From: Caecitellus pseudoparvulus
Lineage: Eukaryota; Bigyra: Bicosoecida
Length of the DNA stretch: 64,000 nucleotides
Assembly (NCBI GenBank): GCA_965644315.1
Contig: CBFFRQ010000043.1
Span: 682,001 to 746,000 of the forward strand
Direction: 5' to 3'
The notes beneath the pieces were generated by a model. That model was not told where the DNA came from, did not search any database, and worked only from the letters and a program-made list of their open reading frames with translations. Every line of letters starts with the position of its first letter. Position 1 is the first letter of the stretch. Both the position numbers and the translations under genes were made by a program. Positions 52,615-63,900 of the stretch are shown one piece after another.

Positions 52615-54189
52615 ATGAGCCAGCACGTCCCTGCCTCTGGCATTGACCGAAACATCGCCCGGGCGCGCTTTGACGCACGGCGCACGAGACGGCAGGTACC
52701 TCAGCGGCAGGAGCCTGGGTCAGAGGGTGGTGCGCCGTGGACTGGCTCCCTGCGCGACGAGGTGCCTGCGAGGCGGCCCGGCGCCAGCGGCGTCGACGGC
52801 GACTACGACGACGACGAGCTGGTGGAGGACCACGCCATCCTCCGAGCAGCGCCGTCCCGTCGCGGGGGTGGCAGGAAGGGGCCCGGCAAGGGTGACATGG
52901 TGTTCGGCAGCCACCTGCCCGAGACCTTCGACGACTGGCGCCGGGAGGGCCGCGAGAGCAACACGCCCCTGTCGCGGACTCTGGACGCTGCCCTGCGCAA
53001 GTCCGTCGCCCAGACGTCCCCCACAGGGCGCGTCACGGAGCACACCTCCTACCGCCGCGGCGGTGTGTTTGCCGACGACGCAGGGGATGCCGAGGACGGC
53101 GGCCTGGACATGGTGCAAGACGAGCTGGAGCGCCGCCGCGACGTGGCTCGACGTGCCCGTGAGTACTACTCAGCTGCCTCCAAGTACAGCGTGCAGCAGT
53201 CGGCCGCCCGTGTGGCCCGAGGCGCCCCTGCCGGCGGCGGCACCCCCCGAGCGGCAGGTGCTCCCCGGGCCCGGGCGGCAGACATGGCCTTTGCTGAGAG
53301 CGCTGCGGCAGGGGGCGGGCGCACCAGCGCCAGCAAGTTGAAGCTGGCCCAGGAGCGCTTCAAGTTGAAGATGTGGCGCATCACCAAGGCCTTGCAGCTG
53401 GCGGCGGCGCACAAGGCTGCTGTGCAGTCGGACAACGACCGCCTGACCGCCGACCTGGGCCGGCTCATGGCGGACACGGACGCTACCACCACCAAGCGGT
53501 ACAAGAGCGAGGCCAAGACGGCGCAGCTGTCCCAGGACCGCGAGACGACCCTGAGCAACATCTACGCCCGCAGGCGTGACCTGGACAACGCCCGCGCCTC
53601 CACCCGGACGTGGGCGGACAAGGCAGCCACGGTGCTGAAGCAGCTGAAGGAGGTGCGCCAGCGCCGCTCAGCGCGCATCGCAGAGGCCCAGGGCCGCGTC
53701 AGCATGCGGGGCGTGGAGTTGGACCGCCGGGAGAAGCGCCTGCGTGGCGAGGCCCGCAAGCTGGAAATGGCCGTGGACGACATCAGGGTGGAGCTCGCCC
53801 GCAAGCACGAGCAGCTGGCAGTGCAGGAGGCCCTGGTGGCAGAGGCCCGCACCATGCACCGCTCCCTGTCCCTGCATGATGAGAACCGGCTGTCTGCGGC
53901 AGACGTGGGCGCCAAGCGAGCCGCCAGGGCCAAGGCAGCTTCCTTCCGCCAGCGCATCGCCCTGACGCAGGGCGAGGCGGTGGAGGCGAAGCAGCGCATG
54001 TACGCCCTGCAGGACGACATGCTGGACATGCAGCGCCAGTTGGCGTCAGGGAAGGTGCTGGAGAAGTCCAGCATGGCCCAGCTGGCCATGCTGCACATGC
54101 AGGACGGCACGGAGGAAGCAGCAGTGCAGGTGTCCCGGGCAGTCCTGCGCGCTCAGAGCCAGCAGGCGCAGCTGGAGGACGCCAAGTGA
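52615..54189 (+). CDS. coiled-coil protein of unknown family
   Basis: One exon encodes 524 residues beginning MSQHVPASGIDRNIARARFD. The first ~180 residues are Arg/Gly/Asp-rich and probably flexible. From about residue 240 to the end the sequence is almost continuous heptad-like coiled coil (LKLAQERFKLKMWRITKALQ, then KLEMAVDDIRVELARKHEQL and QRMYALQDDMLDMQRQLAS). Basic and acidic residues alternate and prolines are absent. Such proteins are commonly cytoskeletal, for example axonemal or basal-body components. That reading fits the other flagellar genes here but is inference only. No orthologue is recognised. Confidence 0.72.
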   Translation: MSQHVPASGIDRNIARARFDARRTRRQVPQRQEPGSEGGAPWTGSLRDEVPARRPGASGVDGDYDDDELVEDHAILRAAPSRRGGGRKGPGKGDMVFGSHLPETFDDWRREGRESNTPLSRTLDAALRKSVAQTSPTGRVTEHTSYRRGGVFADDAGDAEDGGLDMVQDELERRRDVARRAREYYSAASKYSVQQSAARVARGAPAGGGTPRAAGAPRARAADMAFAESAAAGGGRTSASKLKLAQERFKLKMWRITKALQLAAAHKAAVQSDNDRLTADLGRLMADTDATTTKRYKSEAKTAQLSQDRETTLSNIYARRRDLDNARASTRTWADKAATVLKQLKEVRQRRSARIAEAQGRVSMRGVELDRREKRLRGEARKLEMAVDDIRVELARKHEQLAVQEALVAEARTMHRSLSLHDENRLSAADVGAKRAARAKAASFRQRIALTQGEAVEAKQRMYALQDDMLDMQRQLASGKVLEKSSMAQLAMLHMQDGTEEAAVQVSRAVLRAQSQQAQLEDAK

Positions 54190-54334
54190 GGGGCGCAATG
54201 CATTTGACTGGGGCGGGGCACATTTGCATGAACGCGCACTCCGTGCGAGAGCTTGGTGAGACGGGCAGGCAGGCAGGGCTGGCGTCCGTTCGTCGCGAGC
54301 AGGGCAGCGCCACACCACAGCTCCCAGCACCAAC

Positions 54335-56195
54335 ATGGCCACGGCAGGGGACTCCGTGACCGAGCACAGCCTGGAGCTGTTCAAGGCCCTCATTGGCCTG
54401 GCGGCGAAGCACCGGCTGTACCATATCTTGGACAGTGCGTTCCGGCAGGCACAGCCTGCGCCCAGCAAGTGCGCAGTTTGAGCACTGCGCCCGACCATGC
54501 CCTCGCCTTTCTCACAGGCTTGACACCGGTCTTGGCCAAGTTTGGGCAGCAAGGCCGCCTGCAACCCAACACCGACTCACACTTGCGACTGTCCATCGCC
54601 ATCATCACGAAGCAGGTACGAGTCGGCGAGCAGGCGGCGTGCACGCTGGCGTTTCACCCTTGCGTTACGTGCGTGACCGTTGTCGCGCAGTTGGACCCTG
54701 CGCTCAACGGAGGGAGGCCTGACATCCGAGAAATCATCTCATGCTTGCAGCGAGGAGTGAGTGCCTGCCTCCCCTGGCCAGTGCAGCCCAGTGCAGGCGT
54801 TCCACACGCTGCGGCCGGTCCCCAATCTCACAGCTCATGCAGCCTGACAGGGCACCGGGTGACGTGGCCATGTTGTGTGGGCAGCTGGCAGCTCGGTGGG
54901 TGGAAGTGATCCTGGACTCTGCCTCGACCTCTGGACACCTTGGCCGGAGCTCCGTATCAGAGCTGCAGTCCGCTGCAGCGCTGGTCCTCGCTGACGCGCA
55001 TGACTCCAGCATGAATGCTGGCCAGCGCCAGGTGCTGGGCGCCCTGCGCACCAGTGCAGCCGCCTTGAAGGCACATTTGGACGAAGCGCAGCAAAGTGGC
55101 ACCCTGTCATTGTACGCTGTGCCGTGCAAGGGCCCCAACGGCGCCCTGCTCCCTGCGCCGCCCTCCTTCTCCAGCCCGCGTGTGTGGCACGAGCACTGGA
55201 GTCGGTGGCAAGCCGACCTGCGCAGTGTGGCGGAGGACGTCCTGCGTCATTCATGCCTCCCCCCCCTCCCCACCCTGCTTGAGCGCGTGCGGGAGGTGGT
55301 GGCTGCCGCAGAGGAGGCCCTGCCCCCCACCACGGAGCTAGAGACAGCGTGGGCCGCCTTCCACGCGGCACACCCGCCCCCTGGCACCTCCACCAGCTCC
55401 CCCACGCGGGCCCTCTCCTTTGCAAACGTAGATGCAGCGCCAGCTGTGCAGCCACACGTGCCTGGCAAGGCGGGCAGCCCCATTGCCCCGCCCTCCCCCT
55501 CCCGGGCAACTCAGGAAGCCACGGTGAAGCGCAAAAAGCGCAAGAAGCGCAGCAAGAAGTCAGGGAGCAGCGGAAGCAGCAAGCTGACGCTGCAGAGCCT
55601 GTTCTCAGTGGGGGGCACCAAGCGAGCCCGAGCCCAGGCTGATGCTGGCCCGGCTCCTGCTACCAAATCCCAACGTGCAGCAGAAGCGGCAGCGTCCCCC
55701 TCAAAACCTGCCACAACGACGAAACAAGCGCCTCCGCCGCCCGCTGCTGCCAGTGCAGCGGTAGAGGCGCCCACGCCGCCCCCAGACGCTGCGCCAGCGC
55801 CGGCACCAGCTGCGGCTGCCCAAGCAGCCCCTCCAGCAAGCGTGGCTCAGCCATTGCCAGCTGCTGCTCCGTTGGACGTGAGCGCTGCTGAGCGAGATGC
55901 GGTACTGCAGCACTTGGCCAGGGTGGCGCTGGTGCCAGGCGTGCCCTCCTACCGCCAGCGGGCACACCGCACAATGTCTGGGCAGCGCAAGCGGTGGAGC
56001 GAGGAGGAGGTTGGGCTGCTGGTGGAGGGCCTGCAGGCGTACGGCTGGGGCAAGTGGGGTGCCATCGAGCTGGAGCAGCAGTTCAGGGAGCGAGGACGCA
56101 ACCCACAGGACCTGCGCACCAAAGCTGAGGAGTTGCACAGCAAGGGCAAGCTGGCTGAGCTGGGCATCCGCAACTTGCCGGCGCCAAAGAGCTGA
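54335..56195 (+). CDS. single Myb/SANT-domain protein (telobox-like candidate)
   Basis: Exons 54335-54434, 54518-54615, 54691-54756 and 54834-56195 give 541 residues. The C-terminus carries one Myb repeat: RKRWSEEEVGLLVEGLQAYG, then WGKWGAIELEQQFRERGRNP and QDLRTKAEEL. The last helix resembles the VDLKDKWR telobox of telomere-binding TRF proteins but is diverged. The N-terminal ~270 residues are mainly helical (HSLELFKALIGLAAKHRLYH) and could be a dimerisation domain. A basic KRKKRKKRSKK patch near residue 310 is a probable nuclear localisation signal, followed by Ala/Pro-rich linker. Role: DNA binding, perhaps at telomeres or promoters. The three small first exons are supported by consistent splice phases. 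Confidence 0.75.
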
Positions 56196-56860
56196 AAGTG
56201 GCGCACTGGGCCAGGCTTGGGGGGGGCACAACCCGGTGGGCGCTGTCGCCGATGCAGTGCACAGGCAAGTGTGATGCAGGCAAGACATCATCAGTTTGGT
56301 AATCCTTTCCTGTGATTTGCCTTCGTGCATCTCACAAGTAAAGTTTTATCTGCAATGACGAAAGGACCCGCGACTGAACCTGTATGAATTATACGGCGGG
56401 ACTGGTGGACGGAGAATGGCGACAACATCTTCCCCACCTTTCGGAGCTACCACAACGAAAGTTGACAAACCCCTCAAACAAATGGCAGAGCAAAGCGTTC
56501 GAGTGTGGGCGCCAATCGGGCGTGTTCAGGCCTCCGATTTCCGCACCTCACGTTTTGAGCTGCGTGTGAGCCACGGCCGAGACAATGCAGATGAAAGGAA
56601 AGTGCCCCCAATGTACTTGACACCTGATGTGAGCACACCTAAACTTGGAGTCGCAGAGGGCGAGGTCTTCCCGCTCAGGCAGGCCGACTCCAAATGTGCC
56701 TCCCCCGGCAAAACCAAGTCGCGTCGTGCCGATGAGCAGAAAGGGTAGGGGCTTGATTGCATTCTGCTCGTGTTGCATCTGTGCCTCCCTTTACCTTCCA
56801 TAGCAGTCGCCCTGTGCCGCGCCTGCGACTGAAGAACGGGGCAATTTCCGCTCCACGAGC
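56196..56860. other. low-GC gap with one doubtful 110-codon ORF
   Basis: This 665-nt stretch is clearly richer in A and T than its surroundings (e.g. 56290-56400). An ATG-started frame at 56416-56748 (plus strand, MATTSSPPFGATTTKVDKPL) would encode 110 residues, but its codon use differs from neighbours. It has no recognised domain, and antisense frames of similar length exist. I leave it uncalled; the region may be UTR and promoter sequence. Confidence 0.35.
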
Positions 56861-57698
56861 ATGGAGCCCCTGCCAGTGGCAGCACAGGCGTCGGTGGAGG
56901 AAGCCTTCGTGCGTCTTGTCGTGCAAGTCCTGATGAGAGCTTGTCCCAGCGCACCCCGCCTGCCACACGCCTGCACAGGAAGCGTACTTCCTGGAACTGG
57001 CGGCTGAAGTGAAGGCCGCCCACGGCGCCGCCATTGCCAAGTCCCCCCTCGCCGGGCCAGAGGCGCAAAACGTGCTCATAGGTGCAGCAGACCATGTTCG
57101 AGCCATGCTGCAGGCACATCCTGGCCTACTCACGCCCCAGGGGGCGCTGGCCGAGGACGGCGGAGCTGCGCCCATGTACCACGTTGCCCAGCGTGTGCTG
57201 GATGACATTCGCAGCGCAGCCCGGATGCGGGAGGGGGGCACAGCGCTCCCAGCAGCGTGTGCTGGTCTCCCTGAGGTGCCTGCTCCTGCACACCCTGCTG
57301 CAAGCGGGACCCGGCCCAAGCTCAAGCGAGCTTTGGAGGCTGCCTTCGAAGCGGCTGTGCAGGGCGGCGCTTCCGTGGACTCGGCGCCTCCGCCTGCACC
57401 AGAGGTGAACCCAGAGGCCACACAGGAAAGTGTCATGGCCAAGCTCCAGGCCATGCAGCGCAGGCTGGTGGAGGCGCGGTGGGCCCCCGGCCAGCCCTTC
57501 CCGCCAGACATCGGCAACCCACTGGACATCTTCCGAGGCGAGACTCACCTGCTGCCGCCAGACTTACTGAAAGCCCTGCAAGGGATGGTAGGCTCGTCTA
57601 CGGGTCCCACTGCGTCACAGAGTGCGGCTGGCCAGACGGCGACAGGCGCCCCGGACGTGATTGAGCCCGATGACAGTGAGGACGACGGCTGGGAATGA
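56861..57698 (+). CDS. unidentified small acidic-tailed protein
   Basis: Exons 56861-56908 and 56979-57698 (70-nt GTGCGT intron, phase 0) give 255 residues. After splicing the start reads MEPLPVAAQASVEEAFEAYF, then LELAAEVKAAHG, a smooth amphipathic helix. The middle is Ala/Pro-rich. A second conserved-looking block is LQAMQRRLVEARWAPGQPFP then LPPDLLKALQ, and the tail is acidic (PDDSEDDGWE). No signal peptide or membrane helix is seen. A small subunit of a nuclear complex is one possibility, but I do not recognise the family and propose no function. Confidence 0.6.
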
Positions 57699-57757
57699 CG
57701 CCTGACCTCAGCAGCCCACACGCGCGGGCAAAACTCTGACACAGGGCACAGAACTAC

Positions 57758-60700
57758 ATGTCTCTTTCTAATACAAGCACATACAGCGCCATGAGCGGCT
57801 CCAGGCGGCCCTCCGGGGCGGGCACCACGCGTGAGTGGAGGCTGGAGCTGCGTTGACTCTCGATTTCCGCACAGTGCCACCCCCTCCCCTGCGCCACAGC
57901 TGACCTGCAAGACCCTGATTCCTTCCTCACCCTCGTAGAGCAGCGAGACAAAATGTTGGCTGATGAAGCTGCTGTGCGTCATCGAGCGCTTTGCACGCGC
58001 CTCCAATCCCGGCCTTGAGCGGTGTCTTGCTCGGCGCCCACAGGCCAGGCAGCGCCGGGAGACCTCCAGACATCGCCAAGGACTCTATGCACGGCGGTTC
58101 CGCATCATCGGGTGGTGGTGGGAGCACAAGTTCAGGCACCTGCGCTTCGCACAGGCGATGCGGGCTGCCTTTCAAACCCCGTCCCTGTACTCCATTCCAC
58201 ACGAGCAGCAGACCTACTGGCTGCCCCGCAGGCACTTCTTCGCAGCGTGGGCCTTTGCTGTGGACACTGACCCGGCCATTCTCAGGCGAGGCGAGCTGGA
58301 GTCGTTCATGGAACTGGCCTGGCAGATGTTTGACGTGTCCGTGGCCGGCAGCGTGGACTACAGGGAAGTGCTGTGCGTCTGGAGCGCCGTGCGCTTGGAG
58401 TGGCACACGTCAGCGCAGGGATTCTTGCAGCAGTGCTTTCGCAACTACGATGGCGATGTCCGGGGGGGGGTGTCACTCTCCGACTTGCGGAGCCTCCTGG
58501 TCTGCCTGTGCACCAACGAGGGCGAAGCGCGCAAGGTGCTCGCACTCGCAGACTTCTCCCTGCTCCAGCCGGCGGCCGATGAGGCAGGGGACTCCCCCGC
58601 TGGTGCAGTCAAGTATGGCCCTGACGAGCCGTTCTTGCTTGGAATCGAACGGCACTTGGGCGAAGTGGAGGCCGCACGGGGAGACCGTCGCCGGTTACGG
58701 GCGCTCGCACGCAAACAGGCACTGGCGACCCGCACGAGGCAGGGGTCAAGCTCGCGTGGGAGGGAAGTGGATGGGGAGCGAGTTTCCGTCGACCCCATCA
58801 CAGGGGAGCCTGTCTCTGCGACAGCGGGCTCCTGGGTGACTCTGCGAGCCATGAACCGCATGCTGAACGGCAGCCAAGACTTGCTGCAGCACTTGGAAGA
58901 GCTGCTGCGCAGGCGCCTTCCCCCCACAGTGGCGGCCAAGAGAATACGACGGCAGCTGGAACGCCGGTGTGCATTGGCGGCTGAGCAGATCGCCCGTGTG
59001 CACGGCGAGCTGCGCCTGCGGGATGCTCTGCTCATGTGGTCCCACCAGTCCCTTCGCCGGTGGTTCAACGAATGGAAGGTGGAAATCGGCAGAGACATCA
59101 TCCTCCGGCGCAAGGTTGCACTCCTTGCCCGCACGAGGGTCGTCCGAGCGTGGAGGAAGTGGGCCTACAGTGCTGCCCGTCAACGCGCCAAACTCCACCT
59201 CGCCAGGGAGCGGCGCCGGCGCAAACGCAAGCGTGAGGCTTTTCGTGCTTGGCGTGTGTGGCTCCTGACAGCGCTCCGCATGTCAGCGCTGCAGCATCTA
59301 CGTGCAGAGCGCTCGTATGAGTTTGCCATGAGGGAGAAGGTGTTCCATGGCTGGCGGATGGCAGCGTTGACGACCAAGGCGTACAAACATCATGCAGAGG
59401 CAGTCGTCCGGAAGGCGCTGCAGGGATGGAAGCAAGCGCTGGTTGTGCTGCGCGAAGAGACTGCGTACGTTGACCCCGATGCCGAGGTGAAGGAGCGCCT
59501 GGCAGCTGGCAAGGAGGTGTTCAACATCTTGCGAGTGGGCGACGACGAGCCTGACGAGGCTGCCATTGCAGAGCTCAAGCGCGCCGAGGCAGCTGCTGAG
59601 CGCATCCAGGCTGACATAGAGTGGAGCCGGTTGGAACAAGAGGCCGCCGAGCTGGCCGAGGCAGCAGCGCTGGAGGCAGAGCAGGCCCGCGTCGCGGCGC
59701 TGGAGGAGGGCGCGCTGCGGCGCAAGCAGCAGGCGGCAGCCCGCGAAGCTCGCCGCGAGGCTGAGGCCCGGCAGTGGCGAGACGCGTTTGAGGAGGAGTG
59801 GACTGTGAAGTTTGAAGTTGAGGAGAAGGCAGCCCGGGCAGATGCAGAGGCAGTCGTTGCCCGGGGCAAAGACAGGGCCGTCGCGAAGGAGGTGAAGGAG
59901 CTCACGAAGACCCTTGTGGGCGGGCAGGCAGGCTTGGAAGAGCTCACGCAGCCGTTCTCGCACTTTTCTGTGAAGGCAGAGGGAGATGCCCACCTGCTCT
60001 TCACGCACTCTCTGACAGGGCAGCAAGTGTCCACAGCGGGGCTGCGCAAGAAGGAAGCAGCTGTTGTGGCGAAGGAACACGTCGTCGGGCGCCTCGTTGC
60101 GAAGCACATGCAGACGCTGCAAGATGCCAAGGCGCATGCAGAAGCTGCACACGTGCAAGACCGAGCAGTGCGGCAGATAGCCTCCGCTTGGCGGTCTTTC
60201 AAGTGGTTCAATGTGCTGCTGCAGCTCAGTCGCCGATACGTCCAGCAGCTCGTGGACCCAGACACCGGGGAGCCGTACTACTTTGACATCCGCACCCAGC
60301 GCCGCTTCACACAGAAGCCTTCCATGTTCAGGTCCACAGAAGTGCAGCCGCAGCCCATGGCCTGGAGAAGGAACGACCCTGACACGGGTGGCAGTGTGTA
60401 CATCCTGCGCCGCGCTCCGTGGCAGCGCAACCCCACGCCACCGCCAGGCTTTCGCCTGTGCATGGCTTGCGGGGTGGAGTTGGCGGATCGGCGCTGTTAT
60501 GGAGGGGGGTGTGATGGCTTTGCCTATTGTTTCTCCTGCTGGGCGAGCCATCATCCCCAGGACGACGCCCTGTTTGAGCACTTGGAGCACGTGCAACACG
60601 TGCCCGTGGCTCGGGCACAGTGTGCGCACTTCCCTGAACAGCCTGCATGCATCCAGACATGGGCCCCAGAACTGGCATATGATGTGTTTTCCGAGGACGG

Positions 60701-60764
60701 CTTTTATGCCGCCTGCAGCGACGCTGGGCTGGATGCAGAGGGAGTGGAGAGCACTGACCTGTGA
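57758..60764 (+). CDS. Sfi1-like centrin-binding repeat protein with WW-like and zinc-finger ends
   Basis: Exons 57758-57830, 57900-57973 and 58044-60764 give 955 residues. An EF-hand-like region lies near residues 150-220 (FDVSVAGSVDYREVLCVWSA, then NYDGDVRGGVSLSDLRSLL). Next is a long helical array with Sfi1-type units ending in F/W-x-x-W: SLRRWFNEWK, VVRAWRKWAY, AFRAWRVWLL, VFHGWRMAAL and ALQGWKQAL. Such repeats bind centrin at centrosomes and basal bodies. A charged coiled coil follows (EAAELAEAAALEAEQARVAA). Near the C-terminus come a WW-like stretch (VDPDTGEPYYFDIRTQRRF) and a B-box-like zinc motif (CMACGVELADRRC, then CDGFAYCFSCWASHH). A basal-body or striated-fibre role is inferred. 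The first two exons carry Ser/Thr-rich sequence. Confidence 0.75.
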
Positions 60765-60932
60765 AAACGGAGCAGTGTCGCATGCAATGCAGCCCCCAGC
60801 CGTCTCGCCAACGAACAGACGCTGCTGCAGCTCAAAGCCGTCATGTTGAGAACGTGCTCCGTACCGAGGGGGGGTTCTGGGCTCCGCCACGATCCCAGGC
60901 GTGCAGCAAGGGACACCGACAGAGTGCCAACC

Positions 60933-63900
60933 ATGGCTGACGAAGCCGTGCACAGCGCCGCCCAAGCGGTGAAGGACGCTGCTGCAGGGGATGCCAGCGC
61001 GAGGGAGCGGCACAAGCAAGGCCAGCGGACCGCCCAGCTGAGCAAAGTCCACCGAAAGCTCGAAGAACGCCGTGCTCAACGCGAGGGGGCTGCGACGCCT
61101 GCGTCCCCAGAGACCGAGGCCAGCTCGGCTGCTGCCGCTGAGATCTTCGCAGCAGCGGTAGAGACCGCAGAGAAGGTGTGGGTTAAGGTTGCACCGGAGG
61201 ACGAACCCTTCAAGTGGAAGTATGTCGCCCGTGCAGAGCTGCTGAAGGCCCAGCAAGCGATCCGGGACCTGCTGCCCGGCGATGGAGATGCAGATGTGCG
61301 TACAGCTCCAAAGAGCCGCAGGAAGGAAGCCCTGTCGCGCACCTGAGCCGCCCTGCTTGCTCCAGGTGTTGCATGACTTAGTTGCTCGACTTGAACGCCG
61401 GATCGGAGTGAACTACGTGCAATGCGAGGAGAATGCGGGTACGTCGCCGTTTCGTGCGAAACGCAAGCGTCGCCGGTCGTCAAACCCGGACCCCTCTAGC
61501 ACGCAGCTGGGTCCCTCGCGCTCACACGTGCATTGAACCGTCTTGAACGGCGGCTCCCCTTGCTGGTAAAGGAGTTAGACGGCAAGGCCGTGCCCTCGGG
61601 CAACACCTGCGTGCTGGCTTCAGTGCTGGGTGCCACGACAGTGCTGGGCATGGGCATCGACGTCTTGGACGCGTGCAACTACAAGGCTCTGCTCACCAGT
61701 GGTTGGGGCAACCCCCTTCGCGCCTACTTGCACCTGCGCAAGGCCGACATCGTGTACGAACTCGTCACGTCGTGCCTGGCCAAGCACCTGCCGTCAGCCC
61801 TGCACGCCTTCGCAATGAAGCCCATCTCCGAGTTGTCGTCTGCCCATGAAGGCTCAGAGACACTGGCAAGTGCCGTGACAATCGTGCTTCCTGGTGGGGG
61901 TGGCGGGGAGCCGGACAGGGAGCTGTCGCCCCGTTCCCTGGTAGCCCTCGCCTCCCGTCTGCGCTCCTCCGTCGTCACGCTGCAGGCGCTGTACACCCAC
62001 ACCGCCTTCTACCATGCCCAAGTGCTCACACCGCTGGGCCTGCGCTCGCTGGCAGCCCAGGCTGTGGAGCGCACCCTTCTGCGCCAGCTCAAGTTCCAGC
62101 TGCCCTTCCTCAGTGACTCTGCCGCTGCCACGATGGTGGGGCAGTTGCAGGCGACCGGCCTGCCCAGCCCCCCCCCCGCCACCCCCGACGCCGACGCCTC
62201 TGAGGGGGTGGAGCTGCCTGCACACATCGCGTCCAACCTGCGCATGCACACCGCCGGCACGGGGGATGCAGAGGCCCTGGATGCTCTGCAGTGGGCTCGC
62301 TTTGCCATGAAGCTGTCAGACTACTACGCCATCCGGCGGCAGTACACCGCCGCCGCGCACTGCCTGCGGGCGGCTGACATCATCCTGGGCAGGGAGACGG
62401 CCCGGCGCGCGGCTTGCAGGGGCGGTGCGGCGCAGGCAGGGCAGGCCGCCGCGCCCCCGCCCCCTGTTGGAGACGCCGATGTGCCCGCTCCACCGACACC
62501 TGGTGAGTCTGCGCCTGCAGCCAGTGCCCAGGGTGGGCAGGCGGAGCAGGAGGATGAGGAGGAGGAGGATGAATCGTACTTGCAAGCCCTGGCGCTGAGC
62601 CGCATGCATTGGGGCATGTTGCACACTGCCGTGCTGAAGCACGCCCGGGACGCCCGCCTGAGCGCAGCGCTTGGGCAGGACCTGGTGGGGGAGGATGAGG
62701 AGGAAGAAGCCGAACCGCCGCTGGTGTCAGCAGAGGACCTGACCAAGCTCAGGGCAGCCAGTGGCGGGGCAGCTGCACGTGGGGCCGGGCTGCCTCCGGT
62801 GGAGGAGGCTGGTGTGGAGGGCAGCCTGGCCCCCGAGCACAGGGACTTGGAGCTGCCGGTGCCAGACGCCACTGCAGGCATGGCGAGGCTGTCCTGCCTG
62901 CCCAGTGTCGCGGCGGTGGGGGACCTCATCAGTCTGGAGGAGGCGGAGGCGCTGCTGGAGGACCAGGCGGCGAGGCGGGCCAGTGAGCAAGACGGTGACG
63001 CCGCCGCCCCCTTTGCCGACCTCATCAAGAGCTTTGTGCTGGAAGGGAGCGAAGGGCCGGAGGCAGCACAGGCTGCCCGGGACCCGCACTCCACAGCGCA
63101 TGTCGACCTCCTGCTGCCTGAGCAGCTGGTTGGTGCGTCGTCGCACGCCAGTGTCGCCGCACCGCCGTGCCACGCTCACGAACCCCGCTCCGCTCCACGC
63201 ACAGACTTTGCCATGGCCAGCCAGGTGTTCCGCCTGGCCAATGCAGCCTTGCTGGAGGCGCAGAAGTTCTTCGTCCTGAACGGCTTCGTGACGGACCACC
63301 TGGCCATCCTCACTGCCCAGGCATCCTGCTACAAATACGTACGGGCTGCTCGTGCTCTGTTCTGCCCGTGCGCTGCCGTGTGTTTTTCACTCGCTCGGCC
63401 CCTGCGCAGGTGGCCATGTTTGAGTCGGACTTGAAGCGCAAGCAAGCCATGCACTCACGGCGGCTGACTCTCCTGGGGCCCATGCTGGACGTGCTGAACC
63501 CATCCATTTACTTCAACCTGCACAAGGAGGTGTCTTTGGAGTGTGGCCACGCCGCTGCAGACATGATGGACCTGCGCAGGGAACGCGTCACACAGCGCCT
63601 GGCAGCTGCGCGGGCAGCAGGCGCGTCGCCCGTGCCCACCGCCGCAGAGGCTGCTGGGGTCAACGACCTGTCTGCGCGGGCCATCGGCTTCTTCCACCAC
63701 TTCATCCGCTGCTACAGCGACGAGCGCTTGGCCGGCCACCCAGTGCCCATGCCCCCCGCCCACGCATTCACAGCGCCCACGTTGGAGAGCTGCCTCAGTG
63801 CGCGTGCTGCGGCGGCGTTCGACTCGGGGCACTATGCAGGCACAAAGGTGGAGGAGCCGCTGCCTGGCTTCACCAGCATTGATGACGAGAGCTTGGAGGC

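Noticed and set aside
60843-61346. Separate small gene upstream of KIFBP
   Set aside because: The sequence WKYVARAELLKAQQ matches the KIFBP N-terminus, and a GTGCGT donor at 61296 with an acceptor ending at 61365 continues into the KIFBP frame in phase.
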